A stretch of 64,000 nucleotides of DNA, taken from contig NC_092678.1 in NCBI RefSeq assembly GCF_964355755.1, positions 9,584,922 to 9,648,921 on the forward strand. Direction: 5' to 3'. This document shows positions 23,254 through 38,600 of this stretch, piece after piece; position 1 is the stretch's first letter, and the number at the start of each line of letters is the position of its first letter. Both the position numbers and the translations under genes were made by a program. Under the pieces are notes generated by a model. The model saw nothing but the letters and a program-made list of their open reading frames with translations, ran no database searches and was not told the DNA's origin. Source of the stretch: Antedon mediterranea. Taxonomy: Eukaryota; Echinodermata; Crinoidea; Comatulida; Antedonidae.

Positions 23254-26200
23254 TCAGGCCTAAACAAGTGGACCTTTTTTAAAATCAGAAACAAAGTTGC
23301 ATGGCATTATTTTTCATTGATTGATAATTCATTTCATATAAATAGACTATTACCAGCTCTTCAGTCATCTACTGGTTTGTGGCGTAACGAGTAATGCTCA
23401 GGTTTGAGTGCTCTGAGTAGTGGGTCGAACCTCAAGGGATATTTTTTTTCTTTTTTTTAAATTGAAAATAAATATGGTTTTTGAAAGTGAGATATTTTGA
23501 GGGTTTTAAATGTCAAGCCTAACCAAGTGGACCTTTTTTTAAAATCAGAAACAAAGTTGCATGGCATTATTTTTCATTGATTTATTATTAATTTCATATA
23601 AATAGAGTATTATCAGCTCTTCAGTCATCTACTGGTTTGTGGCGTAACGGATAATGCTCATGTTTGAGTGCTCTGAGTAGTGGGTCGAACCTCAAGGGAT
23701 ATTTTTTTTCTTTTTTTTAAAATTGAAAATAAATATGGTTTTTGAAAGTGAGATATTTTGAGGGTTTTAAATGTCAAGCCTAACCAAGTGGACCTTTTTT
23801 TAAAATCAGAAACAAAGTTGCATAACATCATTTTACATTGATGGATCATTAATTTCATATAAATAGACTGTTATCAGCTCTTCAGTCATCTACTGGTTTG
23901 TGGCGTAACCGGTAGTGCTCAGGTTTGAGTTCTCGCAGTAGTGGGTTCGAACCTCTGCGAATATTTTTTTTTTTTTTTTTTAATTGAAAATAAATATTGT
24001 GTTTGAAAGTGAGATATTTTGAGGGTTGTAAATGTCAGGCCTAAACAAGTGGACCTTCTTTAAAATCAGAAACAAAGTTGCATGGCATTATTTTTCATTG
24101 ATTGATCATTCATTTCATATAAATAGACTATTATCAGCTCTTCAGTCATCTACTGGTTTGTGGCGTAACGGGTAATGCTCAGGTTTGAGTGCTCTGAGTA
24201 GTGGGTCGAACCTCTAGGGATGTTTTTTTTTCTTTTTTTTTTAAATTGAAAATAAATATGGTTTTTGAAAGTGAGATATTTTGAGGGTTGTAAATATCAG
24301 GCCTAAACAAGTGGACCTTTTTTAAAATCAGAAACAAAGTTGCATGGCATTATTTTTCATTGATTTATTATTTATTTCATATAAATAGAGTATTATCAGC
24401 TCTTCAGTCATCTACTGGTTTGTGGCGTAACGGGTAATGCTCAAGTTTCAGTGCTATCACTAGTGTGTTTGAACCTCTACTGATATTTTATTTCTTTTTT
24501 TTTTAATTGAAAAAATATTGTTTTTGAAAGTGAGATATTTTGAGGGTTGTAAATGTCAGGCCAAAACAAGTGAACCTTTCTTAAAATCAGAAACAAAGTT
24601 GCATGGCATTATTTTTCATTGATTGATCATTCATTTCATATAAATAGACTATTATCAGCTCCTCAGTCACCTACTGGTTGGTGGCGTAACGGATAAGGCT
24701 CAGGTTTGAGTTCTCTCAGTAGTGGGTTCGAACCTCTAGGGATTTTTTTTTTTAAATTGAAAATAAATATTGTTTTTGAAAGTGAGATATTTTTAGGGTT
24801 GTAAATGTCAGGCCTAAACAAGTGAACCTTTTTTTAAATCAGAAACAAAGTTGCATGGCATTATTTTTCATTGATTGATCATTCATTTCATATAAATAGA
24901 CTATTATCAGCTCTTCAGTCATCTACTGGTTTGTGGCTTAATGGGTAATGCTCAGTTTTGAGTGCTCTGAGTAGTGGGTCGAACCTCTAGGGATATTTTT
25001 TTTCTTTTTTTTTTAAATTGAAAATAAATATGGTTTTTGAAAGTGAGATATTTTGAGGGTTGTAAATATCAGGCCTAAAGAAGTGGACCTTTTTTAAAAT
25101 CAGAAACAAAGTTGCATGGCATTATTTTTCATTGATTTATTATTTATTTCATATAAATAGAGTATTATCAGCTCTTCAGTCATCTACTGGTTTGTGGCGT
25201 AACGGGTAATGCTCAAGTTTGAGTGCTTTCAGTAGTGGGTTCGAACCTCTGGGGATTTTTTTTTTTTAATTGAAAATAAATATTGTTTTTGAAAGTGAGA
25301 TATTTTTTAGGGTTGTGAATGTCAGGCCTAAACAAATGGATCTTTTTTAAAATCAGAAACAAAGTTGTATGGCATTATTTTTCATTGATTGATAATTCAT
25401 TTCATATATATAGACTATTATCAGCTCTTAAGTCATATACTGGTTTGCGGCGTAACGGGTAATGCTCAGTTTTGAGTGATTTCAATAGTGGGTTTGAACT
25501 TCTAGGGATATTTTTTTTCTTTTTTTTTTTATTTGAAAATAAATATTGTTTTTGAAAGTGAGATAATTTGAGGGTTGTAAATGTCAGGCCTAAACAAGAG
25601 AACCTTTTTTAAAATCAGAAACAAAGTTGCATGGCATTATTTTTCATTGATTGATCATTAATATCATATAAATACACTATTATCAGCTCTTCAGTTATCT
25701 ACTGGTTTGTACCGTATCGGGTAATACCCAGGTTTGAGTGCTCTCAGTAGCGGGTTCCAACCTCTAGGGATATTGCTTCTTTTTTTCTTATTGAAAATAA
25801 ATATTTTTTTTGAAAATGAGATATTTTTTAGGGTTGTAAATGTCAGGCCTAAACAAATGGATCTTTTTTAAAATCAGAAACAAAGTTGCATGGCATTATT
25901 TTTCATTGGTTGATCATCCATTTCATATAAATAGACTATTATCAGCTACTCAGTTATATACTGGTTTGCGGCGTAACGGGTAAAGCTCAGTTTTGAGTGA
26001 TTTCAATAGTGGGTTCGAACTTCTAGGGATATTTTTTTATTTTTTTTTTATTTGAAAATAAATATTGTTTTTGAAAGTGAGATATTTTGAGGGTTGTAAA
26101 TGTCAGGCCTAAACAAGTGAACATTTTTTTCAATCAGAAACAAAGTTGCATGGCATTATTTTTCATTGATTGATCATTCATTTCATATATATAGACTATT

Positions 26201-27249
26201 ATTAGCTCCTCAGTCATCTACTGGTTTGTGGCGTAACGTGTAATGCTCAGGTTTGAGTGCTCTCAGTAGTGGGTTCGAACCTATACGGGTATTTTTTTTT
26301 CTTTTTTTTTTAATTGAAAATAAATATTGTTTTTGAAAGTGAGATATTTTGAGGGTTGCAACTGTCAGGCCTAAACAAGTGAACCTTTTTTAAAATCAGA
26401 AACAAAGTTGCATGGCATTATTTTTCATTGATTGATCATTCATTTCATATAAATAGACTATTATCAGCTCCGCAGTCATCTACTGGTTTGTGGCGTAACG
26501 GATAATGCCCAGGTTTGAGTGCTTTCAGTAGTGGGTTCAAACCTCTAGGGATTTTTTTTTTTTTTAAATTGAAAATAAATATTGTTTTTGAAAGTGAGAT
26601 ATTTTGAGGGTTGTAAATGTCAGGCCTAAACAAGTGGACCTTTTTTAAAATCAGAAACAAAGTTGCATGGCATTATTTTTCATTGGTTGATCATCCATTT
26701 CATATAAATAGACTATTATCAGCTCCTCAGTTATATACTGGTTTGCGGCGTAACGGGTAATGCTCAGTTTTGAGTGATTTCAATAGTGGGTTCGAACTTC
26801 TAAGGATGTTTTTTTTTTTTTTTTTTTATTTGAAAATAAATATTGTTTTTGAAAGTGAGATATTTTGAGGGTTGTAAATGTCAGGCCTAAACAAGTGAAC
26901 ATTTTTTTCAATCAGAAACAAAGTTGCATGGCATTATTTTTCAGTGATTGATCAATCATTTCATATATATATAGACTATTATTAGCTCCTCAGTCATCTA
27001 CTGGTTTGTGGCGTAACGTGTAATGCTCAGGTTTGAGTGCTCTCAGTAGTGGCTTCGAACCTATACGGGTATTTTTTTTTATTTTTTTTTTAATTGAAAA
27101 TAAATATTGTTTTTGAAAATGAGATATTTTGAGGGTTGCAACTGTCAGGCCTAAACAAGTGAACCTTTTTTAAAATCAGAAACAAAGTTGCATGGCATTA
27201 TTTTTCATTGATTGATCATCCATTTCAAATAAATAGACTATTATCAGCT

Positions 27250-28300
27250 CTTCAGTCATATACTGGTTTGCTGCGAACGGGTAATGCTCAGGTTTGAGTG
27301 ATTTCAATAGTGGGTTCGAACTTCTAGGGATATTTTTTTTCTTTCTTTTTTTATTTGAAAATAAATATTGTTTTTGAAGGTGAGATATTTTGAGGGTTGT
27401 AAATGTCAGGCCAAAACAAGTGAACCTTTTTTAAAATCAGAAACAAAGTTGCATGGCATTATTTTTCATTGATGTATTATTCATTTCATATAAATAGAGT
27501 ATTATCAGCTCTTCAGTCATCTACTGGTTTGAGGCGTAACGTGTAATGCTCAGGTTTGAGTGCTCTCAGTAGTGGGTTCGAACCTATACGGGTATTTTTT
27601 TTTTCTTTTTTTTTTAATTGAAAATAAATATTGTTTTTGAAAGTGAGATATTTTGAGGGTTGCAACTGTCAGGCCTAAACTAGTGAACCTTTTTTAAAAT
27701 CAGAAACAAAGTTGCATGGCATTATTTTTCATTGATTGATCATCCATTTCATATAAATAGACTATTATCAGCTCTTCAGTCATATACTGGTTTGCTGCGA
27801 ACGGGTAATGCTCAGGTTTGAGTGATTTCAATAGTGGGTTCAAACTTCTAGGGATATTTTTTTCTTTCTTTTTTTATTTGAAAATAAATATTGTTTTTGA
27901 AGGTGAGATATTTTGAGGGTTGTAAATGTCAGGCCAAAACAAGTGAACCTTTTTTAAAATCAGAAACAAAGTTGCATGGCATTATTTTTCATTGATTTAT
28001 TATACATTTCATATAAATAGAGTATTATCAGCTCTTCAGTCATCTACTGGTTTGAGGCGTAACGTGTAATGCTCAGGTTTGAGTGCTCTCAGTAGTGGGT
28101 TCGAACCTATACGGGTATTTTTTTTTTCTTTTTTTTTTAATTGAAAATAAATATTGTTTTTGAAAGTGAGATATTTTGAGGGTTGCAACTGTCAGGCCTA
28201 AACAAGTGAACCTTTTTTAAAATCAGAAACAAAGTTGCATGGCATTATTTTTCATTGATTGATCATCCATTTCATATAAATAGACTATTATCAGCTCTTC
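27250..28300 (+). repeat. Dimer duplication, spacing 524 bp
   Basis: The CTGCGAACGG box A variant occurs at 27271 and 27795. Each copy is followed by a monomer with the CGTAACGTGTAATGC core and TATACGGG after box B. This two-monomer unit repeats head to tail. Confidence 0.65.
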
Positions 28301-31300
28301 AGTCATAAAATGGTTTGCGGCGAACGGGTAATGCTCAGGTTTGAGTGATTTCAATAGTGGGTTCGAACTTCTAGGGATATTTTTTTTCTTTTTTTTTTAT
28401 TTGAAAATAAATATTATTTTTGAAGGTGAGATATTTTGAGGGTTGTAAATGTCAGGCCTAAACAAGTGAACATTTTTTAAAATCAGAAACAAAGTTGCAT
28501 GGCATTATTTTTCATTGATTTATTATTCATTTCATATAAATAGAGTATTATCAGCTCTTCAGTCATCTACTGGTTTGAGGCGTAACGGGTAATGCTCAAG
28601 TTTGAGTGCTCGCAGTAGTGCGTTCGAACCTCTAGGGATAGTTCTTTTCTTTTTTTTTTTATTGAAAATAAATATTTTTTTTGAAGGTGAGATATTTTGA
28701 GGGTTGTAAATGACAGGCCTAAACAAATGAACCTTTTTTTAAAATCAGAAACAAAGTTGCATGGCGTTATTTTTCATTGATTGATCATTAATTTCATATA
28801 AATAGACTATTATAAGCTCTTCAGTCATCTACTGGTTTGTGGCGTAACCGGTAGTGCTCAGGTTTGAGTTCTCGCAGTAGTGGGTTCGAAACTCTACGAA
28901 TATTTTTTTTCTTTTTTTTTAATTGAAAATAATATTGTTTTTGAAAGTGAGATAGTTTGAGGGTTGTAAATGTCAGGCCTAAACAATTGAACCTTTTTTA
29001 AAATCAGAAACAAAGTTGCATGGCATTATTTTTCATTGATTTATTATTCATTTCATATAAATAGATTATTATCAGCTCTTCAGTCATCTACTGGTTTGAG
29101 GCGTAACGGGTAATGCTCAAGTTTGAGTGCTCGCAGTAGTGGGTTCGAACCTCTAGAGATATTTCATTTCTTTTTTTTTTAATTGAAAATAAATATTTTT
29201 TTTGAAAGTGAGATATTTTGAGGTTTGTAAATGTCAGGCCTAAACAAATGAACCTTTTTTAAATCAGAAACAAAGTTGCATGGCATTATTTTTCATTGAT
29301 TGATCATTAATTTCATATAAATAGACTATTATCAGCTCTTCAGTTATCTACTGGTTTGTGGCGTAACGGGTAATACCCAGGTTTGAGTGCTCTCAGTAGC
29401 GGGTTCCAACCTCTAGGGATATTACTTTTTTTTTCTTATTGAAAATAAATATTTTTTTTGAAAATGAGATTTTTTTTAGGGTTGTGAATGTCAGGCCTAA
29501 ACAAATGGATCTTTTTTAAAATCAGAAACAAAGTTGCATGGCATTGTTTTTCATTGATTGATCATTTATTTCATATAAATAGACTATTATCAGCTCCTCA
29601 GTCACCTACTGGTTTGTGGCGTAACGGATAATACTCAGGTTTGAGTGCTCTCAGTAGTGGGTTCGAACCTCTAGGGATTTTTTTTTTTTTTAAATTGAAA
29701 ATAAATATTGTTTTTGAAAGTGAGATATTTTGAGGGTTGTAAATATCTGGCCTAAACAAGTGGACCTTTTTTAAAATCAGAAACAAAGTTGCATGGCATT
29801 ATTTTTCATTGATTTATTATTTATTTCATATAAATAGAGTATTATCAGCTCTTCGGTCATCTAGTGGTTTGTGGCGTAACGGGTAATGCTCAAATTTGAG
29901 TGCTCTCACTAGTGGGTTCGAACCTCTACGGATATTTTTTATTTTTTTTTTAATTTAAAATAAATATTGTTTTTGAAAGTGAAATATTTTGAGGGTTGTA
30001 AATGTCAGGCCTAAACAAGTGAACCTTTTTTAAAATCAGAAACAAGGTTGAATGGCATTATTTTTCATTGATTTATTATTAATTTCATATAAATAGAGTA
30101 TTATCAGCTCTTCAGTCATCTACTGGTTTGAGGCGTAACGGGTAATGCTCAAGTTTGAGTGTTCGCAGTAGTGGGTTCGAACCCCTAGGGATATTTCTTT
30201 TCTTTTTTTTTTAATTGAAAATAATTTTTTTGTTTAAAGTGAGATATTTTGAGGGTTGTAAATGTCAGGCCTAAACAAATGAACCTTTTTTAAAATCAGA
30301 AACAAAGTGGCATGGCATTATTTTTCATTGATTGATCATTAATTTAATATAAATAGACTATTATCAACTCATCAGTTATCTACTGGTTTGTGGCGTAACG
30401 GGTAATACCCAGGTTTGAGTGCTCTCAGTAGCGTGTTCCAACCTGTAAGGATATTTTTTTTTTAATTGAAAATAAATATTGTTTTTGAAAGTGAGATATT
30501 TTGAAGGTTGTAAATGTCAGGCCTAAACAAGTGAACATTTTTTTCAATCAGAAACAAAGTTGCATGGCATTATTTTTCATTGACTGATCATTCATTTCAT
30601 ATATATAGACTATTATCAGCTCTTCAGTCATCTACTGGTTTGTGGCGTAATGGGTAATGCTCAAGTTTGAGTGCTCTCACTAGTAGGTTCTACGGATATT
30701 TTGTTTCTATTTTTTTTTTAATTTAAAATAAATATTGTTTTTGAAAGTGAGATATTTTGAGGGTTGTAAATGTCAAGCCTAAACAAATGAACCTTTTTTT
30801 AAATCAGAAACAAAGTTGCATGGCATTATTTTTCATTGATTTATTATTTATTTCATATAAATAGAGTATCTTCAGTCATCTACTGGTTTGTGGCGTAGCG
30901 GGTAATGCTCAAGTTTCAGTGCTCTCACTAGTGGGTTCGAACCTCTACTGATATTTTATTTCTTTTTTTTTTTTTAATTGAAAAAATATTGTTTTTGAAA
31001 GTGAGATATTTTGAGGGTTGTAAATGTCAGGCCAAAACAAGTGAACCTTTTTTAAAATCAGAAACAAGGTTGCATGGCATTATTTTTCATTGATTGATCA
31101 TTCATTTCATATAAATAGACTATTATCAGCTCCTTAGTCACCTACTGGTTGGTGGCGTAACAGATAATGCTCAGGTTTGAGTTCTCTCAGTAGTGGGTTC
31201 GAACCTCTAGGGATTTTTTTTTAAAATTGAAAATAAATATTGTTTTTGAAAGTGAGATATTTTTAGGGTTGTAAATGTGAGGCCTAAACAAGTGAACCTT

Positions 31301-31370
31301 TTTTTAAATCAGAAACAAAGTTGCATGGCATTATTTTTCATTGATTGATCATTCATTTCATATAAATAGA
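28200..31370 (+). repeat. 12-monomer block repeated 7.5 kb downstream
   Basis: Markers match the block at 35.7-38.9 kb at constant spacing: AGTCATAAAATGG at 28301 and 35805, CCTCAGTCAC at 29596 and 37101 (7,504-7,505 bases). The order of core variants is the same, including the CACTAGTAGGTTCTACGG deletion form near 30683. Divergence is higher than between the two 11-mer copies. Confidence 0.75.
30681..30695 (+). repeat. Box B deletion monomer
   Basis: The text reads TAGTAGGTTCTACGG, where other monomers have TAGTGGGTTCGAACCTCTACGG; the GAACCT part of box B is lost. Sister copies with TAGTAGTTTCTACGG are at 38187-38200 and 51191-51204. These monomers keep box A and the T-tract but should be poor Pol III templates. 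Confidence 0.7.
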
Positions 31371-32150
31371 CTATTACCAGCTCTTCAGTCATCTACTGGT
31401 TTGTGGCGTAACGAGTAATGCTCAGGTTTGAGTGCTCTGAGTAGTGGGTCGAACCTCTAGGGATACTTTTTTTCTTTTTTTTTAAATTGAAAATAAATAT
31501 GGTTTTTGAAAGTGAGATATTTTGAGGGTTGTAAATGTCAGGCCAAAACAAGTGGACCTTTTTTAAAAATCAGAAACAAAGTTGCATAACATCATTTTAC
31601 ATTGATAGATCATTCATTTCATATAAATGGACTATTATCAGCTCCGCAGTCATCTACTGGTTGGTGGCGTAACGGATAATGCTCAGGTTTGAGTTCTCTC
31701 AGTAGTGGGTTCGAACCTCTAGGGATTTTTTTTTAAAATTGAAAATAAATATTGTTTTTGAAAGTGAGATATTTTTAGGGTTGTAAATGTGAGGCCTAAA
31801 CAAGTGAACCTTTTTTTAAATCAGAAACAAAGTTGCATGGCATTATTTTTCATTGATTAATCATTCATTTCATATAAATAGACTATTACCAGCTCTTCAG
31901 TCATCTACTGGCTTGTGGCGTAACGAGTAATGCTCAGGTTTGAGTGCTCTGAGTAGTGGGTCGAACCTCTAGGGATACTTTTTTTCTTTTTTTTTAAATT
32001 GAAAATAAATATGGTTTTTGAAAGTGAGATATTTTGAGGGTTGTAAATGTCAGGCCAAAACAAGTGGACCTTTTTTAAAAATCAGAAACAAAGTTGCATA
32101 ACATCATTTTACATTGATGGATCATTCATTTCATATAAATGGACAATTAT
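31100..32150 (+). repeat. Dimer duplication, spacing about 520 bp
   Basis: The TACTGGTTGGTGGCG variant lies near 31143 and 31663, and the TGCATAACATCATTTTACA variant near 31585 and 32095. The pair of monomers between them is repeated in tandem with small changes. Confidence 0.6.
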
Positions 32151-35100
32151 CAGCTCCGCAGTCATCTACTGGTTTGTGGCGTAACGGATAATGCTCAGGT
32201 TTGAGTGCTTTCAGTAGTGGGTTCGCCCCTCTAGGGAATTTTTTTTTTTAAATTGAAAATAAATATTGTTTTTGAAAGTGAGATATCTTGAGGGTTGTAA
32301 ATATCAGGCCTAAACAAGTGGACCTTTTTTAAAATCAGAAACAAAGTTGCATGGCATTATTTTTCATTGGTTGATCATCCATTTCATATAAATAGACTAT
32401 TATCAGCTATTCAGTTATATACTGGTTTGCGGCGTAACGGGTAATGCTCAGTTTTGAGTGATTTCAATAGTGGGTTCGAACTTCTAGGGATATTTTTTTT
32501 TTTTTTTTTTATTTGAAAATAAATATTGTTTTTGAAAGTGAGATATTTTGAGGGTTGTAAATGTCAGGCCTAAACAAGTGAACATTTTTTTAAATCAGAA
32601 ACAAAGTTGCAAGGCATTATTTTTCATTGATTGATCATTCATTTCATATATATAGACTATTATCAGCTCCTCAGTCATCTACTGGTTTGTGGCGTAACGT
32701 GTAATGCTCAGGTTTGAGTGCTCTCAGTAGTGGGTTCGAACCTATACGGGTATTTTTTTTTCTTTTTTTGTTAATTGAAAATAAATATTGTTTTTGAAAG
32801 TGAGATATTTTGAGGGTTGCAACTGTCAGGCCTAAACAAGTGAACCTTTTTTAAAATCAGAAACAAAGTTGCATGGCATTATTTTTCATTGATTGATCAT
32901 CCCTTTCATATAAATAGACTATTATCAGCTCTTCAGTCATAAAATGGTTAGCGGCGAACGGTTAATGCTCAGGTTTGAGTGATTTCAATAGTGGGTTCGA
33001 ACTTCTAGGGATATTTTTTTCTTTTTTTTTTATTTGAAAATAAATATTGTTTTTGAAGGTAAGATATTTCGAGGGTTGTAAATGTCAGGCCTAAACAAGT
33101 GAACCTTTTTTAAAATCAGAAACAAAGTTGCATGGCATTATTTTTCATTGATTTATTATTCATTTCATATAAATAGAGTATTATCAGCTCTTCAGTCATC
33201 TACTGGTTTGAGGCGTAACGGGTAATGCTCAAGTTTGAGTGCTCGCAGTAGTGGGTTCGAACCTCTAGGGATATTTCTTTTCTTTCTTTTTTTTATTGAA
33301 AATAAATATTTTTTTTGAAGGTGAGATATTTTGAGGGTTGTAAATGACAGGCCTAAACAAATGAACCTTTTTTAAAATCAGAAACAAAGTTGCATTGCAT
33401 TATTTTTCATTGATTTATTATTAATTTCATATAAATAGAGTATTATCAGCTCTTCAGTCAGCTACTGGTTTGAGGCGTAACGGGTAATGCTCAGGTTTGA
33501 GTTCTCGCAGTAGTGGGTTCGAACCTCTACGAATATTTTGTTTCTTTTTTTTTTTTTTTATTTAAAATAAATATTGTTTTTGAAAGTGAGATATTTTGAG
33601 GGTTGTAAATGTCAGGCCTAAACAAGTGAACCTTTTTAAAAATCAGAAACAAAGTTGCATGGCATTATTTTTCATTGATTTATTATTAATTTCATATAAA
33701 TAGAGTATTATCAGCTCTTCAGTCATCTACTGGTTTGAGGCGTAACGGGTAATGCTCGGGTTTGAGTTCTCGCAGTAGTGGGTTCGAACCTCTACGAATA
33801 TTTGTTTTCTTTTTTTTTTTTATTGAAAAAAATATTGTTTTTGAAAGTAAGATATTTTGAGGGTTGTAAATGTCAGGCCTAAACAAGTGGACCTTTTTTA
33901 AAATCAGAAACAAAGTTGCATGGCATTATTTTTCATTGATTGATTGATCATTCATTTCATATAAATAGACTATTATCAGCTCTTCAGTTATCTACTGGTT
34001 TGTGGCGTAACGGGTAATGCTCAAGTTTGAGTGCTCTCACTAGTGGGTTCGAACCTCTACGGATATTTTTTTTTTTTTAATTTAAAATAAATATTGTTTT
34101 TGAAAGTGAGATATTTTGAGGGTTGTAAATGTCAGGCCTAAACAAGTGAACCTTTTTTAAAATCAGAAACAAAGTTGCATGGCATTATTTTTCATTGATT
34201 TATTATTTATTTCATATAAATAGAGTATTGTCAGCTCTTCAGTCATCTACTGGTTTGTGGCGTAACGGGTAATGCTCAAGTTTGAGTGCTCTCACTAGTG
34301 GGTTCGAACCTCTACGGATATTTTGTTTCTTTTTTTTTTTATTTAAAATAAATATTGTTTTTGAAAGTGAGATATTTTGAGGGTTGTAAATGTCAGGCCT
34401 AAACAAGTGAACCTTTTTTAAAATCAGAAACAAAGTTGCATGGCATTATTTTTCATTGATTGATCATCTATTTCATATAAATAGACTATTATCAGCTCTT
34501 CAGTCATATACTGGTTTGCGGCGTAACGGGTAATGCTCAGGTTTGAGTGATTTCAATAGTGGGTTCGAACTTCTAGGGATATTTTTTTTTCTTTTTTTTT
34601 TTATTTGAAAATAAATATTGTTTTTGAAAGTGAGATATTTTGAGGGTTTTAAATGTCAAGCCTAACCAAGTGAACCTTTTTTTTAAAATCAGAAACAAAG
34701 TTGCATAACATCATTTTACATTGATGGATCATTCATTTCATATAAATAGACTGTTATCAGCTCTTCAGTCATCTACTGGTTTGTAGCGTAACCGGTAGTG
34801 CTCAGGTTTGAGTTCTCGCAGTAGTGGGTTCGAAACTCTACGAATATTTTTTTTCTTTTTTTTTTAATTGAAAATAAATATTGTTTTTGAAAGTGAGATA
34901 TTTTGAGGGTTGTAAATGTCAGGCCTAAACAAGTGGACCTTTTTTAAAATCAGAAACAAAGTTGCATGGCATTATTTTTCATTGATTGATCATTCATTTC
35001 ATATAAATAGACTATTATCAGCTCCGCAGTCATCTACTGGTTTGTGGCGTAACGGATAATGCTCAGGTTTGAGTGCTTTCAGTAGTGGGTTCGAACCTCT

Positions 35101-35699
35101 AGGGATTTTTTTTTTTAAATTGAAAATAAATATTGTTTTTGAAAGTGAGATATTTTGAGGGTTGTAAATGTCAGGCCTAAACAAGTGGACCTTTTTTAAA
35201 ATCAGAAACAAAGTTGCATGGCATTATTTTTCATTGGTTGATCATCCATTTCATATAAATAGACTATTATCAGCTCTTCAGTTATATACTGGTTTGCGGC
35301 GTAACGGGTAATGCTCAGTTTTGAGTGATTTCAATAGTGGGTTCGAACTTCTAGGGATATTTTTTTTTTTTTTTTTTTTATTTGAAAATAAATATTGTTT
35401 TTGAAAGTGAGATATTTTGAGGGTTGTAAATGTCAGGCCTAAACAAGTGAACATTTTTTTCAATCAGAAACAAAGTTGCATGTCATTATTTTTCATTGAT
35501 TGATCATTCATTTCATATATATAGACTATTATCAGTTCCTCAGTCACCTACTGGTTTGTGGCGTAACGTGTAATGCTCAGGTTTGAGTGCTCCCAGTAGT
35601 GGGTTCGAACCTATACGGGTATTTTTTTTTTCTTTTTTTTTTAATTGAAAATAAATATTGTTTTTGAAAGTGAGATATTTTGAGGGTTGCAACTGTCAG

Positions 35700-38600
35700 G
35701 CCTAAACAAGTGAACCTTTTTTTAAATCAGAAACAAAGTTGCATGGCATTATTTTTCATTGATTGATCATCCATTTCATATAAATAGACTATTATCAGCT
35801 CTTCAGTCATAAAATGGTTTGCGGCGAACGGGTAATGCTCAGGTTTGAGTGATTTCAATAGTGGGTTCGAACTTCTAGGGATATTTTTTTTCTTTTTTTT
35901 TTTATTTGAAAATAAATATTGTTTTTGAAGGTGAGATATTTTGAGGGTTGTAAATGTCAGGCCTAAACAAGTGAACATTTTTTAAAATCAGAAACAAAGT
36001 TGCATGGCATTATTTTTCATTGATTTATTATTCATTTCATATAAATAGAGTATTATCAGCTCTTCAGTCATCTACTGGTTTGAGGCGTAACGGGTAATGC
36101 TCAAGTTTGAGTGCTCGCAGTAGTGGGTTCGAACCTCTAGGGATAGTTCTTTTCTTTTTTTTTTATTGAAAATAAATATTTTTTTTGAAGGTGAGATATT
36201 TTGAGGGTTGTAAATGACAGGCCTAAACAAATGAACCTTTTTTAAAATCAGAAACAAAGTTGCATGGCGTTATTTTTCATTGATTGATCATTAATTTCAT
36301 ATAAATAGACTATTATCAGCTCTTCAGTCATCTACTGGTTTGTGGCGTAACCGGTAGTGCTCAGGTTTGAGTTCTCGCAGTAGTGGGTTCGAAACTCTAC
36401 GAATATTTTTTTTCTTTTTTTTTAATTGAAAATAATATTGTTTTTGAAAGTGAGATAGTTTGAGGGTTGTAAATGTCAGGCCTAAACAAGTGAACCTTTT
36501 TTAAAATCAGAAACAAAGTTGCATGGCATTATTTTTCATTGATTTATTATTCATTTCATATAAATAGATTATTATCAGCTCTTCAGTCATCTACTGGTTT
36601 GAGGCGTAACGGGTAATGCTCAAGTTTGAGTGCTCGCAGTAGTGGGTTCGAACCTCTAGAGATATTTCATTTCTTTTTTTTTTTAATTGAAAATAAATAT
36701 TTTTTTTTGAAAGTGAGATATTTTGAGGTTTGTAAATGTCAGGCCTAAACAAATGAACCTTTTTTAAATCAGAAACAAAGTTGCATGGCATTATTTTTCA
36801 TTGATTGATCATTAATTTCATATAAATAGACTATTATCAGCTATTCAGTTATCTACTGGTTTGTGGCGTAACGGGTAATACCCAGGTTTGAGTGCTCTCA
36901 GTAGCGGGTTCCAACCTCTAGGGATATTACTTTTTTTTTCTTATTGAAAATAAATATTTTTTTTGAAAATGAGATTTTTTTTAGGGTTGTGAATGTCAGG
37001 CCTAAACAAATGGATCTTTTTTAAAATCAGAAACAAAGTTGCATGGCATTGTTTTTCATTGATTGATCATTTATTTCATATAAATAGACTATTATCAGCT
37101 CCTCAGTCACCTACTGGTTTGTGGCGTAACGGATAATGCTCAGGGTTGAGTGCTCTCAGTAGTGGGTTCGAACCTCTAGGGTTTTTTTTTTTTTTAAATT
37201 GAAAATAAATATTGTTTTTGAAAGTGAGATATTTTGAGGGTTGTAAATATCAGGTCTAAACAAGTGGACCTTTTTTAAAATCAGAAACAAAGTTGCATGG
37301 CATTATTTTTCATTGATTTATTATTTATTTCATATAAATAGAGTATTATCAGCTCTTCAGTCATCTAGTGGTTTGTGGCGTAACGGGTAATGCTCAAATT
37401 TGAGTGCTCTCACTAGTGGGTTCGAACCTCTACGGATATGTTTTTTTTTTTTTTTAAATTTAAAATAAATATTGTTTTTGAAAGTGAAATATTTTGAGGG
37501 TTGTAAATGTCAGGCCTAAACAAGTGAACCTTTTTTAAAATCAGAAACAAGGTTGAATGGCATTATTTTTCATTGATTTATTATTAATTTCATATAAATA
37601 GAGTATTATCAGCTCTTCAGTCATCTACTGGTTTGAGGCGTAACGGGTAATGCTCAAGTTTGAGTGTTCGCAGTAGTGGGTTCGAACCCCTAGGGATATT
37701 TCTTTTCTTTTTTTTTTAATTGAAAATAATTTTTTTTTTTAAAGTGAGATATTTTGAGGGTTGTAAATGTCAGGCCTAAACAAATGAACCTTTTTTAAAA
37801 TCAGAAACAAAGTGGCATGGCATTATTTTTCATTGATTGATCATTAATTTCATATAAATAGACTATTATCAACTCATCAGTTATCTACTGGTTTGTGGCG
37901 TAACGGGTAATACCCAGGTTTGAGTGCTCTCAGTAGCGTGTTCCAACCTGTAAGGATATTTTTTTTTTTAATTGAAAATAAATATTGTTTTTGAAAGTGA
38001 GATATTTTGAGGGTTGTAAATGTCAGGCCTAAACAAGTGAACATTTTTTTCAATCAGAAACAAAGTTGCATGGCATTATTTTTCATTGACTGATCATTCA
38101 TTTCATATATATAGACTATTATCAGCTCTTCAGTCATCTACTGGTTTGTGGCGTAACGGGTAATGCTCAAGTTTGAGTGCTCTCACTAGTAGTTTCTACG
38201 GATATTTTGTTTCTATTTTTTTTTAAATTTAAATAAATATTGTTTTTGAAAGTGAGATATTTTGAGGGTTGTAAATGTCAAGCCTAAACAAATGAACCTT
38301 TTTTTAAATCAGAAACAAAGTTGCATGACATTATTTTTCATTGATTTATTATTTAATTCATATAAATAGAGTATTATCAGCTCTTCAGTCATCTACTGGT
38401 TTGTGGCGTAGCGGGTAATGCTCAAGTTTCAGTGCTCTCACTAGTGGGTTTGAACCTCTACTGATATTTTATTTCTTTTTATTTTTTAATTGAAAAAATA
38501 TTGTTTTTGAAAGTGAGATATTTTGAGGGTTGTAAATGTCAGGCCAAAACAAGTGAACCTTTTTTAAAATCAGAAACAAAGTTGCATGGCATTATTTTTC